Positions 27,537 to 37,988 of a stretch of 64,000 bases of DNA are shown piece after piece; positions within the stretch are counted from its first letter, which is position 1, and each line of letters starts with the position of its first letter. The DNA is from Flavobacteriales bacterium. Lineage in GTDB: Bacteria > Bacteroidota > Bacteroidia > Flavobacteriales > UBA7430. The notes under the pieces are model-generated. The model worked only from the letters and a program-made list of their open reading frames with translations. It was not told where the DNA came from and did no database searches. The DNA is taken from contig JAKMFX010000010.1 in NCBI GenBank assembly GCA_022425195.1, positions 1 through 64,000 on the forward strand. The letters run 5' to 3'. Made by a program: the position numbers and the translations under genes.

Positions 27537-28623
27537 GCGATACCTAATTAGTGGAGGAGGAACCGGAGGGCACATCTTTCCAGCCCTTGCCATTGCGAAA
27601 GAAATTGAGCGACGCGATACTGAAAGTGAATTTCTATTTGTGGGTGCGTCTGATCGCATGGAAATGCAGAAAATTCCTGCGGCAGGATATTCGATTAAGG
27701 GCTTGTGGATCTCAGGATTTCAAAGAACACAACGACTTAAAAACCTATCCATTCCCTTTAAGCTTATCTACAGCCTATTGCAATCTTTTGTCATCCTACT
27801 TCGTTTTAGACCCAAAGTGGTTATAGGTACGGGAGGTTATGCCAGTGGGCCTATATTATGGGTCGCTTCTTTACTGAATATTCCTTCTGTCATTCAAGAA
27901 CAGAATTCTTATCCCGGAATCACAAACAAAATATTAGCCTCAAAAGTGAGCCGTATCTGCGTGGCGTATCCAGATTTAGAACGCTTTTTCCCAAAGCGTA
28001 AAATTCATATCACGGGCAATCCCATACGCGCTGAAATTGAGTCTGGAGTTTATGATCGAACGAAAGTTTTCGCGACTTATAGACTTGATGTTGCTAAGCC
28101 ATTGGTTTTGGTCGTTGGGGGAAGTTTAGGTTCGAAGCGAATTAATGAAACGGTTCTTGAGAATATTTCATGGTTTCAAGACAAGGGGGTACAATTGATA
28201 TGGCAAACCGGTAGTTTGTACTTCGATCGCTGCCAGCCCGCTGAAAAATTGCTAGCAGAATCGGGTCATATAAAAGATTTTTTAACTGATATGGGTGCTG
28301 TTTTAACGGCTGCTGACGTGGTCATTTCCCGAGCAGGTGCAATCGCCTTATCAGAGCTTTCAGCGCTGGGAAAAGCATCCATTCTCGTTCCGTCTCCAAA
28401 TGTAGCCGAAGACCATCAGAAGAAAAATGCCATGGCACTTTCCGATTGTGATGCTGCATTATTGGTGGAGGAGCGTCATATGAATTCGGAGCTCTTTGAG
28501 ACTCTAGATGCATTGATTTTTGACAAGGAAAGGCAGGTGGAGTTGGCTGAAAATTGCAAAAAGATGCACCGTCCTAAAGCGGCAGAAAGGATTGTAGATA
28601 TCATTGAAGAACTCACGCTATGA
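27526..28623 (+). CDS. murG: MurG, lipid II synthase
   Basis: 365 residues. MurG is the GT28 enzyme adding GlcNAc to lipid I at the inner membrane face. The first N-terminal glycine loop is SGGGTGGHIFPALAIA (~9-24) with the catalytic histidine; the second loop is GTGGYASGPILW near 100 and the third VVGGSLGSKRINE near 195. The sugar-nucleotide motif appears as ISRAGAIALSELSALGKASILVPSP (~266-290) with the key glutamate, then DHQKKNAMAL. The ATG sits inside ftsW; murC begins in the last four bases (ATGA). Confidence 0.97.
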   Translation: MRNKRYLISGGGTGGHIFPALAIAKEIERRDTESEFLFVGASDRMEMQKIPAAGYSIKGLWISGFQRTQRLKNLSIPFKLIYSLLQSFVILLRFRPKVVIGTGGYASGPILWVASLLNIPSVIQEQNSYPGITNKILASKVSRICVAYPDLERFFPKRKIHITGNPIRAEIESGVYDRTKVFATYRLDVAKPLVLVVGGSLGSKRINETVLENISWFQDKGVQLIWQTGSLYFDRCQPAEKLLAESGHIKDFLTDMGAVLTAADVVISRAGAIALSELSALGKASILVPSPNVAEDHQKKNAMALSDCDAALLVEERHMNSELFETLDALIFDKERQVELAENCKKMHRPKAAERIVDIIEELTL

Positions 28624-29966
28624 TCAGTTTGGATCACATAAAACATATTTACTTCCTCGGTATTGGTGGCATAGGAATGAGTGCCTTGGCTCGATATTTT
28701 TTGTTCCATCAAAAGAGCGTCGCTGGTTATGATAGAAATTCTTCCGACTTAAGTAGGTCACTGGAGCAAGCTTCTTGTAAGATCACTTATGTAGATAATC
28801 CAGAGACCATTCCCCAAGTTTTTGAAGACAAAAAGAAGGTTTTGGTTGTTTATACCCCAGCCATTCCTAAAACCAACAAGCTTTTAAATTATTTTGAGAA
28901 AGAAGGGTTCTTACTATGTAAGCGCTCTGAAGTTTTAGGAGCAATCACGCATGATATGCAGTGTTTGGCTGTGGCAGGAACGCATGGCAAGACAACCATA
29001 TCGAGTTTGCTCGCCTTTATTTTGAGTGATAACAAGGTCGATTGTACAGCCTTTCTAGGAGGTGTGGCAACCGATTTCGGTTCCAATATGAGAATTGGTT
29101 CGGAAAATATTGCCGTGGTTGAAGCGGATGAGTTTGATCGCTCTTTCTTAAGACTTTCACCCAACTGGGCGCTGATAAGCTCTATGGATGCTGATCATTT
29201 GGATATATACGGGACCGCATCACATCTTGAAGCGTCTTTTGAGTCGTTTACGAAAAAGGTAGCGGGGGGTGAAGTGATTGCCAAGGAAGGTTTAAAGATT
29301 TCTTCTAGGTACACCTATGCTTTGAATTCAGATACAGCAGATTTTTCAGCGACGGGAATTCATGTACAAGCGGGGAGTTACTGTTTTGATTTGAGGTATC
29401 CTGAAGGCATTTGTCGAAAAGTTTCGACAGGGTTACCAGGGATACATAATGTAGAAAATGCCCTGGCAGCATTTGCCTTGGCGTATTTTCAGGATGTTCC
29501 TGTTTCTGGAATCATCGCTTCGATAAAATCCTTTTCGGGTGTGAAAAGACGTTTTGAGTATCATGTAAAAACGCCTAGTAAGGTATATATTGACGATTAT
29601 GCACATCACCCTAAAGAGATTCAGGTCGCCATTCAGTCTGTCAGAGATTTGTACCCCGAAAGAAAGTTGACGGTAATTTTTCAACCTCACCTATTTTCCA
29701 GAACGCGTGACTTTATGGACGATTTCGCTCGCGAATTGTCTTTGTCAGATCAGGTAATTCTATTGGATATTTATCCCGCTAGGGAAATGCCTATTTCAGG
29801 GGTGAATTCTGAGGTTTTGTTGGATAAAATCTCTTGTAAAGAGAAATCCTTGTATTCAAAGTCCGAAATCCCAAATGCCCTTCCTGAAATAGACGTATTA
29901 ATGACCTTAGGAGCGGGTGATATTGACCGTTTAATTGAACCTATAAAAACCCATATTACCTCGTGA
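28620..29966 (+). CDS. murC: MurC, UDP-MurNAc:L-alanine ligase
   Basis: 448 residues. MurC adds the first amino acid, L-alanine, to UDP-MurNAc. The N-terminal UDP-binding loop is FLGIGGIGMSALARYF (~12-27). ATP binding is VAGTHGKTTISSLLAF (~118-133). Then come VVEADEFDRSFLRLSPNWALI, SSMDADHLDIYG, GVKRRFEYH and DDYAHHPKEIQ, FQPHLFSRT and DIYPAREMPISGV, all in family order. The gene overlaps both neighbours by four bases. Confidence 0.97.
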   Translation: MISLDHIKHIYFLGIGGIGMSALARYFLFHQKSVAGYDRNSSDLSRSLEQASCKITYVDNPETIPQVFEDKKKVLVVYTPAIPKTNKLLNYFEKEGFLLCKRSEVLGAITHDMQCLAVAGTHGKTTISSLLAFILSDNKVDCTAFLGGVATDFGSNMRIGSENIAVVEADEFDRSFLRLSPNWALISSMDADHLDIYGTASHLEASFESFTKKVAGGEVIAKEGLKISSRYTYALNSDTADFSATGIHVQAGSYCFDLRYPEGICRKVSTGLPGIHNVENALAAFALAYFQDVPVSGIIASIKSFSGVKRRFEYHVKTPSKVYIDDYAHHPKEIQVAIQSVRDLYPERKLTVIFQPHLFSRTRDFMDDFARELSLSDQVILLDIYPAREMPISGVNSEVLLDKISCKEKSLYSKSEIPNALPEIDVLMTLGAGDIDRLIEPIKTHITS

Positions 29967-30691
29967 GAAAGTTTTTGCGCGTCAGCTTTGTATTGACCTT
30001 AATCGTGGCTCTGTCTTTTTTGATAGGGACAAAGCGTTTGAGTTATCAGAATGTGAAGTGTGAAAACCTTAACATTCAAGTGGATACACAGGGTGATCTG
30101 TTCTTTGTGAATGCCGATATGATTCAAGGGATGATTGAGGAAAAGGAAGATTCCATCCTCGGGAAACGCTACCAAGATATAAACATTTACTTGTTAGAAG
30201 AATTCCTAGACGCTCATCCCAATGTTAAGAAAGCAGAACTATATTTAACTATCGATGGGGATTTGTGTGTTGACGTCAAGCAGCGTAAGCCCTTGGTTCG
30301 AATTTTTGAGCAAGATGCATCCTATTATTTGGATGAGCATTATGAACGTTTTTCACTATCAGATCGATACAGTGCTCGAGTACTGCAAGTATACTGGTCA
30401 GAAATGACAGCCTCTCGAAAAGAAACACTTGATGCGTTGATGAAACTCATTGCTGAGGATGCCTTTTTGAAAGCACAAATTACCGCAGTTGCTTTTGATG
30501 AAGATGACGAGATTATGATCTTTCCAAGAGTGGGAAATCACAAAATTCTGATGGGTGAAGCTCGAGACTTAGATAAGAAATTTGAGAATCTGAAAGTTTT
30601 TTACAAGCGCGGATTAGAAAAAGTAGGTTGGGACAGATACACTCAGATAAGCCTAAAGTTTGAGAACCAAGTGGTCTGTACAAAAAGATAG
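29963..30691 (+). CDS. ftsQ: FtsQ/DivIB-like divisome protein
   Basis: 242 residues from GTG 29963, which overlaps the murC stop (GTGA). One N-terminal membrane helix (VSFVLTLIVALSFLIGT, ~7-23) is followed by a periplasmic POTRA-like part (~35-105: DLFFVNADMIQGMIEE, LEEFLDAHPNVKKAELYLTIDGDLCVDVKQRKPLVRIF) and a beta domain in which FtsQ contacts FtsBL. FtsQ links early and late division proteins. Conservation is weak in this phylum, so the call depends partly on the position before ftsA. The SLKFENQVVCTKR end is the normal terminal strand. Confidence 0.9.
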   Translation: MRKFLRVSFVLTLIVALSFLIGTKRLSYQNVKCENLNIQVDTQGDLFFVNADMIQGMIEEKEDSILGKRYQDINIYLLEEFLDAHPNVKKAELYLTIDGDLCVDVKQRKPLVRIFEQDASYYLDEHYERFSLSDRYSARVLQVYWSEMTASRKETLDALMKLIAEDAFLKAQITAVAFDEDDEIMIFPRVGNHKILMGEARDLDKKFENLKVFYKRGLEKVGWDRYTQISLKFENQVVCTKR

Positions 30692-30695
30692 CGAA

Positions 30696-32057
30696 ATGGA
30701 ACAAGGAGAAATTGCCATAGGATTGGACATCGGGACAACAAAGATTGTTGCCATTGTGGGTCGCAAGAATGAATATGGGAAAATTGAAATCTTGGGCTTT
30801 GGTAAAGCAAAGTCCTTAGGTGTTCAGCGTGGGGTAGTTTCTAATATCACCCAAACGATTGAGTCCATTCAGCATGCCGTTAAGGAAGCGGAAGCAGATT
30901 CAAACTTAAGCTTGAAGCATTGTGTGGTGGGGATTGCAGGACAGCATATCCGATCACTTCAACACAGTGATTACATCTTAAGAGAAGATGCGCAAGAGGT
31001 GATTACACAGCAGGATATTGATAAGCTGGTGGAAAACGTTCACAAATTAGTGATGCTTCCCGGTGAAGAAATCATTCATGTACTTCCTCAAGAATACAAA
31101 ATTGATGGTGAGCCCAACATTCATGAGCCTATAGGAATGCTCGGTCGTAGATTGGAAGCAAACCTTCACATTGTCGTCGGACAAAAAGCGGCCATTGGTA
31201 ATATTTTCTCTTGCGTTAAAAAGTCAGAATTGGAAGTCTCTGGCATCACACTCGAGCCTTTGGCCTCTGCGGAAGCTGTTTTGAGTGATGAGGAAAAAGA
31301 AGCCGGTGTTTGCTTGGTAGATATTGGTGGTGGAACGACAGATGTGGCTATTTTCAAAGACGGCATCATCAGACATACGGCGGTGATCCCATTTGGTGGG
31401 AACGTGATCTCAGAGGACATCAAAGAAGGCTGCTCCATTATAGAAAAACAGTCGGAGCTTTTAAAAATGAAATTTGGCTCCGCTTGGCCAGGGGAAAACA
31501 GCGAGAACGAAATCGTTTCTATTCCCGGTTTAAGAGGTAGAGAGCCGAAAGAAATTTCATTAAAAATGCTGTCTAAAATCATTCATGCTCGTCTGGTTGA
31601 GATCATAGATCAGGTCTATGTAGAGATCAAGAATTACGGGCATGAGGAAGGTAAAAAGAAGTTGATTGCAGGTATTGTTTTGACGGGGGGAGGCTCTCAG
31701 TTGAAGCATATTAAGCAGTTATTTGAATATGAAACAGGAATGGATACACGCGTAGGATTTCCGAATGAGCACCTGGCAAAAGGAGCTCGTCCAGAGTTAG
31801 AAAGTCCTATGTATGCCACAGCGATAGGTTTGGTGATGAAGGGTGTCGAGCTCAATGAGAAAAACCCACAAATTCCACAAGCAGTGGAAGTTGATGAAGT
31901 CGCAAGTCCTATCAACCAGCCCATAGATCAGGTCGAGGTGAAAGCATCACCAAGCTCAGTATCGAATGCGGTTAGTGAATCTGATGAGAATCCCAAAGAA
32001 TCCTTCTTTGATAAGTGGGTGAAAGGGTTTATGAATTTTTTAGCCAATGAAGATTAA
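30696..32057 (+). CDS. ftsA: FtsA, actin-like membrane anchor of the Z ring
   Basis: 453 residues from ATG 30696, four bases after ftsQ; the frame opens 12 residues earlier inside ftsQ. FtsA is an actin homologue that polymerises on FtsZ and tethers it to the membrane. Phosphate 1 loop: AIGLDIGTTKIVAIVGR (~7-23). Domain 1C follows (QHIRSLQHSDYI, LPQEYKIDGE). Phosphate 2: GVCLVDIGGGTTDVAIF (~204-220). Adenosine motif: IVLTGGGSQLKHI (~338-350). The C-terminus ends ESFFDKWVKGFMNFLANED, an amphipathic helix suitable for membrane binding. A proline- and serine-rich linker of about 50 residues precedes it. Confidence 0.96.
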   Translation: MEQGEIAIGLDIGTTKIVAIVGRKNEYGKIEILGFGKAKSLGVQRGVVSNITQTIESIQHAVKEAEADSNLSLKHCVVGIAGQHIRSLQHSDYILREDAQEVITQQDIDKLVENVHKLVMLPGEEIIHVLPQEYKIDGEPNIHEPIGMLGRRLEANLHIVVGQKAAIGNIFSCVKKSELEVSGITLEPLASAEAVLSDEEKEAGVCLVDIGGGTTDVAIFKDGIIRHTAVIPFGGNVISEDIKEGCSIIEKQSELLKMKFGSAWPGENSENEIVSIPGLRGREPKEISLKMLSKIIHARLVEIIDQVYVEIKNYGHEEGKKKLIAGIVLTGGGSQLKHIKQLFEYETGMDTRVGFPNEHLAKGARPELESPMYATAIGLVMKGVELNEKNPQIPQAVEVDEVASPINQPIDQVEVKASPSSVSNAVSESDENPKESFFDKWVKGFMNFLANED

Positions 32058-32075
32058 TATGCAAAGACCTAAGTT

Positions 32076-34184
32076 ATGGCGGATTTAGATTTTGACATGC
32101 CACAAAACCAATCTTCTTCGATAAAAGTAATCGGAGTAGGAGGTGGCGGTAGTAATGCCGTAAATTACATGTACCACAAAGGAATCAAAGGAGTTGATTT
32201 TGTTGTTTGTAATACCGATCAACAAGCTCTTGACGACAGCCCCGTACCTACGAAAATTCAGTTGGGTGTTTCTGTAACAGAGGGTCTTGGAGCCGGTGCT
32301 TGGCCTTTGAAAGGCCGCATGGCAGCGGAGGAGAACCTCAAAGATGTGGTGGATGTTTTGGAGTGCAATACCAAGATGGTTTTCATCAATGCCGGAATGG
32401 GTGGTGGAACCGGAACAGGAGCTGCACCCGTCATTGCAAAAGCAGCCAGAGATTTAGATATTCTTACCGTAGCCATTGTTACGATACCCTTTGTATTTGA
32501 AGGAGAGCTCAGAATGAGCCAGGCTAAAGAAGGAATTGAGGAGCTGAAAGAGCATGTGGACTCCCTCATTGTGATCAACAATAATAAGCTTCGAGAAATT
32601 TATGGGAATCTCGGATTTAAGTCAGGTTTCGCCAAAGCTGACGAAATATTAGCCACTGCTTCCAGAGGGATTGCGGAGGTGATTACCCAAAAAGGACATT
32701 TGAATATCGATTTAAATGATGCGAAAACCGTTCTTTCCAATAGTGGTACCGCCATCATGGGCTCTGGAACGGCTTCCGGAGACGGTCGCGCCATCAAAGC
32801 TGTGAAAGGAGCTATTGAGTCTCCACTCCTAGATAATAATCACATTAGAGGGGCGAAGAAAGTCCTGTTGCTGATCGTTTCAGGAGCCGAAGAGGTTACT
32901 TTTGAGGAGATGGGAGAGATTTCAGACTTTATCCAAGATCAAGTAATGATTGAAGGAGGCGCACCCGCGGATATCATTATGGGGGTTGCAGAAGATGACG
33001 AACTTGAATCATCCGTAAATGTTACTGTAGTTGCTACGGGATTCCATGAAGGCAAAGCCGTCAACCCACTCACTGGAATACCTGAAAAAGTCGTTCACGA
33101 CTTGGAAGAGAAAACACGTCCTGTAAAGGTTGTTGAACAGCCAATATCTAGCCCTGTCGTATCCGAAGAAGTTATTGAAGATCTTCCGGAGGAAACGGTT
33201 AAGCATATATTGACGATTGACCCAGAAGAAGAATTTCTGAATGACGGTTTTGTAGATCGGGCTTCTGATCAAGAGGAAATCACGCTAATGGAAGATGTAG
33301 TGCTAGAAACTGTAGATGCTTCAGAACCTGTAGAGCCTCTTCAGCAAGTCAGTATGACCTTTGAATTTGATATGGATCAGCAGCCTTCAGACGCTAAGAC
33401 AATGACTCGTGAGGAGCCTAAAGTGGTGTTCAACCTCATTGAAGAGATTGAAGAAGAGCGATTGATGTCTGAGCATAAGACACTCGAAACCTCTGGTCAG
33501 GACTTTGAAGAACCTTTGAAAGAAGTGCCTGTATCGGAAAGTACTGAAATGGATTTGAGAGAGGAGACCATTTCTTTTCAAATAGACTCAGATACTGAGC
33601 TACAAGAAGCTTCTATTGACTTTAGTATAGACAGTTCTCCAGATGAAGAACCGACTGAAGAGAAAATTATTCATACCCTTAGTATGGATGATTCCGATGA
33701 AATCACCGAATTTTCTACCGAGGAAACATCACAAAATATTGAGGAACCCTCATTTCTAAATACAGAACATGTTGGGCTTGAAAATGAAAGGTCGGTGTCG
33801 GATTTTAGTGATCCTTCTGTTGCAGTTACAGACCTTGAAGAACCTCTTGTAAATCAAAAAGATGAAGCCTTAGAAGAAGTTGCTCCTGCAATTGATGCTC
33901 CCCTAGAAAGGGCATCTTCGACACACAGTAAGGCCGTTCAGGAACAAATAGAACGCGCTCAGAAAAGGAAAGAACGCTTACAAAAATTTAACTATCGATT
34001 CCGAAATAACGGTGTGATTGATAAGGCAGAAAATGAGCCTGCTTATAAACGACAAGGCATAGAGCTAAATCAAGGTCAACATTCGTCGGATGATGAAATG
34101 TCAAGGCTAAGTTTAAACACCCATGAGGATGGTGAAATTGAGTTGTCCAGTAAAAACTCATTCTTACACGATAATGTTGACTAA
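32076..34184 (+). CDS. ftsZ: FtsZ with long acidic C-terminal extension
   Basis: 702 residues; the tubulin-like core that forms the Z ring occupies ~15-325. GTP motifs: IKVIGVGGGGSNAVN (~16-30), signature GMGGGTGTGAAP (~108-119) and the T7/catalytic NIDLNDAKTVLSNSGTAIMG with its DxxD-like aspartates. The T3 loop reads GAGAWPLKGRMAAEE where model FtsZ has GAGANPEVG. From ~330 to ~640 is a low-complexity acidic linker with two related patches, HILTIDPEEE (~374) and HTLSMDDSDE (~530). The end is conserved in the phylum: a basic helix EQIERAQKRKERLQKF (~620-640), PAYKRQGIEL, and NSFLHDNVD, the partner-binding peptide. E. coli FtsZ has 383 residues. It starts 18 bases after ftsA; yqeY follows after 12. 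Confidence 0.96.
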   Translation: MADLDFDMPQNQSSSIKVIGVGGGGSNAVNYMYHKGIKGVDFVVCNTDQQALDDSPVPTKIQLGVSVTEGLGAGAWPLKGRMAAEENLKDVVDVLECNTKMVFINAGMGGGTGTGAAPVIAKAARDLDILTVAIVTIPFVFEGELRMSQAKEGIEELKEHVDSLIVINNNKLREIYGNLGFKSGFAKADEILATASRGIAEVITQKGHLNIDLNDAKTVLSNSGTAIMGSGTASGDGRAIKAVKGAIESPLLDNNHIRGAKKVLLLIVSGAEEVTFEEMGEISDFIQDQVMIEGGAPADIIMGVAEDDELESSVNVTVVATGFHEGKAVNPLTGIPEKVVHDLEEKTRPVKVVEQPISSPVVSEEVIEDLPEETVKHILTIDPEEEFLNDGFVDRASDQEEITLMEDVVLETVDASEPVEPLQQVSMTFEFDMDQQPSDAKTMTREEPKVVFNLIEEIEEERLMSEHKTLETSGQDFEEPLKEVPVSESTEMDLREETISFQIDSDTELQEASIDFSIDSSPDEEPTEEKIIHTLSMDDSDEITEFSTEETSQNIEEPSFLNTEHVGLENERSVSDFSDPSVAVTDLEEPLVNQKDEALEEVAPAIDAPLERASSTHSKAVQEQIERAQKRKERLQKFNYRFRNNGVIDKAENEPAYKRQGIELNQGQHSSDDEMSRLSLNTHEDGEIELSSKNSFLHDNVD

Positions 34185-34196
34185 CCAGATAGATTT

Positions 34197-34649
34197 ATGA
34201 GTTTAAAAGCACAGATCATGCCCGCAATGAAAGAGGCTATGAAAGCAAAAGATAAGGTGTCCTTAGAAACACTCAGAGCCATTAAAGCCGAGTTGTTAAA
34301 AGCGGATACCGCTTCAGGAGCATCAGGAGAGATGAGCGATGCTGAAGAGATTAAGTTACTCCAGAAGATGCAAAAGCAGCGTAAAGATGCTGCAGCTATT
34401 TACGTAGAACAAGGAAGAGATGATTTGGCGGCTGATGAAACGGCTCAGATGAAAGTTTTAGCGAAGTTTCTTCCTCAGCAGATGAGCTCCAAAGACTTGG
34501 AAGAAGCTGTGACAGCTATTCTTCAAAAGGTGGGCGCAAACGGTCCTGCTGACATGGGAAAGGCCATGGGAGTTGCTTCTAAAGAGCTTGCTGGTAAAGC
34601 TGAGGGTAGGGCCATAGCTGATATGGTTAGGTCACTTTTGAATCAGTAA
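34197..34649 (+). CDS. yqeY: GatB/YqeY domain protein
   Basis: 150 residues. The whole protein is the YqeY domain also found at the C-terminus of GatB/GatE amidotransferase subunits: LKAQIMPAMKEAMKAKDKVSLETLRAIKAEL at the start (short matches in order), LLQKMQKQRKDAAAIYVEQGRDDLA in the middle, KFLPQQMSSKDLEEAV and a glycine-rich DMGKAMGVASKELAGKAEGRAIADMV end that binds tRNA in GatB. A tRNA-related role is presumed but has not been shown for free-standing YqeY to my knowledge. It is the last gene of the division cluster, 12 bases after ftsZ. Confidence 0.93.
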   Translation: MSLKAQIMPAMKEAMKAKDKVSLETLRAIKAELLKADTASGASGEMSDAEEIKLLQKMQKQRKDAAAIYVEQGRDDLAADETAQMKVLAKFLPQQMSSKDLEEAVTAILQKVGANGPADMGKAMGVASKELAGKAEGRAIADMVRSLLNQ

Positions 34650-34746
34650 TTTAAACAGGATTACCTCGTTTTAAGTCGCTTTAAAAGGCACATCTAGGTG
34701 GATTCACCTATACAATGAGTAACATCACCTATTGACTTATCACCCA

Positions 34747-34771
34747 TATGAGACCTACATTTGTCTCATAT
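34747..34771 (+). promoter_or_regulatory. orphan promoter-like box inside a perfect dyad
   Basis: TACATTTG (34756-34763) is an exact -7 box. It is embedded in a perfect nine-base inverted repeat: ATATGAGAC (34746-34754), eight-base spacer, GTCTCATAT (34763-34771). A TTG lies 21 bases upstream of the -7 box at 34732-34734. The nearest downstream signal is the terminator at 34804-34835, with no ORF between, so any transcript would be ~65-70 bases. Confidence 0.45.
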
Positions 34772-34835
34772 AATAGTTTTAGTTAATAGTAATATTTTTG
34801 GTAAAGGGCCCATACTTTTAGTGTGGGCCTTTTTT
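34768..34835 (+). ncRNA. candidate small RNA (speculative)
   Basis: Defined only by the promoter-like dyad at 34747-34771 and a strong terminator hairpin ending at 34835. The body is AT-rich, has no ORF, and matches no RNA family I know. It could equally be the 3' end of the yqeY transcript. Confidence 0.2.
34804..34835 (+). terminator. intrinsic terminator downstream of yqeY
   Basis: GGCCCATAC pairs with GTGTGGGCC (one G-T) around TTTTA, followed by a run of six T. It lies 155 bases past the yqeY stop and ends plus-strand transcription of the division cluster. Confidence 0.88.
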
Positions 34836-34863
34836 GATTTTAAATATATTTTTAAGCCCAAAT

Positions 34864-34899
34864 AAAAAAGGCCCTGTCTATGAAACAGGGCCTTTTTTT
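34864..34899. terminator. bidirectional terminator at the groEL end
   Basis: GGCCCTGT and ACAGGGCC are perfectly paired around CTATGAA, flanked by A6 on the left and T7 on the right, so it works on either strand. On the minus strand it lies 12 bases after the groEL stop. Confidence 0.9.
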
Positions 34900-34910
34900 A
34901 TCGGTAAGAT

Positions 34911-36837
<1,927 letters not shown>

Positions 36838-36936
36838 GTTACGTCAAATTAAATAGTTTATACAATGAATTTTGAATGCATTTACTCAGAAATTGTGCCA
36901 CTAAGGGTTTTCTGTCAATTTGTCCTAAAAATAGGA

Positions 36937-36972
36937 TAAAAAAAAATGCCAAACGGGTCAGCTTGGCATTTT
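36937..36972 (-). terminator. terminator of the miaB-secG operon
   Basis: On the minus strand AATGCCAA and TTGGCATT form a perfect eight-base stem with a ten-base loop, followed by a T run of about nine. It lies 18 bases after the secG stop and insulates groES-groEL. Confidence 0.88.
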
Positions 36973-36989
36973 GATGAATTTTATAGCGT

Positions 36990-37304
36990 CTATTCCGTCA
37001 CCTCTGGAGTTTCAGTAGGAACGAAGTCTTCTGCGCTGTCTTCTACTTGTTCAATAATGTTTGATTGACTTTCGATATCGCTTCGGTCAATGGCAAAGTT
37101 AGAGGCAAGCGATAAGGCAACTAAGGCCAGTGCAAGCGTCCAGGTACTTTTTTCCAAAAAGTCAGAAGTTTTTTTGACTCCCATAAATTGATTTCCTTCA
37201 CCAAATGTAGAAGAGAGCCCTCCACCTTTTGGATTTTGAACTAAGATGACCAGTAGCAATAATGCGCAAGTAATCAGTATTAAAATAGAAAACAATCCGT
37301 ACAT
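36990..37304 (-). CDS. secG: SecG, preprotein translocase subunit
   Basis: 104 residues, two membrane helices: ~3-22 (GLFSILILITCALLLLVILV) and ~52-70 (STWTLALALVALSLASNFA). Between them QNPKGGGLSSTFGEGNQFMGVKKTSDFLEK is the conserved cytosolic loop (QNPKGGGLS). SecG binds SecYE and assists SecA-driven export, here upstream of all T9SS substrates. The C-terminal ~30 residues are acidic and variable. It is the last gene of an operon with miaB and is followed by a terminator. Confidence 0.95.
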   Translation of the reverse strand: MYGLFSILILITCALLLLVILVQNPKGGGLSSTFGEGNQFMGVKKTSDFLEKSTWTLALALVALSLASNFAIDRSDIESQSNIIEQVEDSAEDFVPTETPEVTE

Positions 37305-37306
37305 AT

Positions 37307-37987
37307 CTATGAGTTTATTTGTTTAATGGCTTTAATTTGGTTTGCAAATAAACTACTTTTTTGTGGATATTTCAAACTTAAAATTTCATAGGCGGTTATG
37401 GCCTTCTCCAAGTGCCCTTGTTCCAGATATACTTTAGCCAGTGTTTCCGTCATGAGGGTATTATTTTCCTGTAAACTTTCTTTTGCCGTTTGATCTGGAG
37501 AAAAGAATTCTTTTTTTGGACGTTCCTTCTTTTTAGACTCGGCAATAAAGTCAACAATCTTGTTTGTTTTTTCCAGAGGCTTTAGCGCTTTGTTCTCCTC
37601 TGTTTTTTCTCTGTCGATAGGTTTAAAACGGGCAAGCTTGAGCCACTCATTAAAGGAGTGTTTCTCCTCTTGATCGAACTCAAGAGGTTTACCTAGTTCG
37701 AGATCTACCTCTATCTCTGAAGAGGATAAAACGGTTTTTTTCTCACTTTGAAATGTTTCTTGAGTAATGTATTCAAAGAGTAAGGTCCTATTTCCCGATA
37801 TCGCTGCCGTCATTTTCAATTCCCTATTGTACGCTTCGCTTTCTGAATCTTTTAATGCCTTCAGTCGCAATTTGTGTAATGACGAGCAATAGGGATGCGT
37901 TACACAGAGTTCATCTAACTCAGAAAGGTGTTCTTTTCGAATGTTTTCGGGTTTCCGAATTAGTGCTATGAATTGTGCGCTTTGCAT
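37307..37987 (-). CDS. TPR-like protein of unknown function
   Basis: 226 residues, no signal peptide and no membrane helix. The N-terminal half is helical (LDELCVTHPYCSSLHKLRLKAL resembles a TPR-like helix pair with an H-P-x-C motif); the middle (~110-165) is charged and low in complexity. The C-terminal ~45 residues contain one clear TPR (LAKVYLEQGHLEKAITAYEILSLKYPQKS). The function is unknown; the pattern suits a cytoplasmic adaptor. It lies between lptE and secG with one- and two-base gaps, an arrangement that I recall in other Bacteroidota, so a role in envelope biogenesis is a weak inference from context only. Confidence 0.7.
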   Translation of the reverse strand: MQSAQFIALIRKPENIRKEHLSELDELCVTHPYCSSLHKLRLKALKDSESEAYNRELKMTAAISGNRTLLFEYITQETFQSEKKTVLSSSEIEVDLELGKPLEFDQEEKHSFNEWLKLARFKPIDREKTEENKALKPLEKTNKIVDFIAESKKKERPKKEFFSPDQTAKESLQENNTLMTETLAKVYLEQGHLEKAITAYEILSLKYPQKSSLFANQIKAIKQINS

Positions 37988-37988
37988 A

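Noticed and set aside
31166-31582. 138-codon minus-strand ORF inside ftsA
   Set aside because: Antisense shadow of FtsA; composition is that of a reverse reading of a conserved gene.
36838-36936. CIRCE element upstream of groES
   Set aside because: The TTAGCACTC-N9-GAGTGCTAA repeat is not present in the upstream bases.
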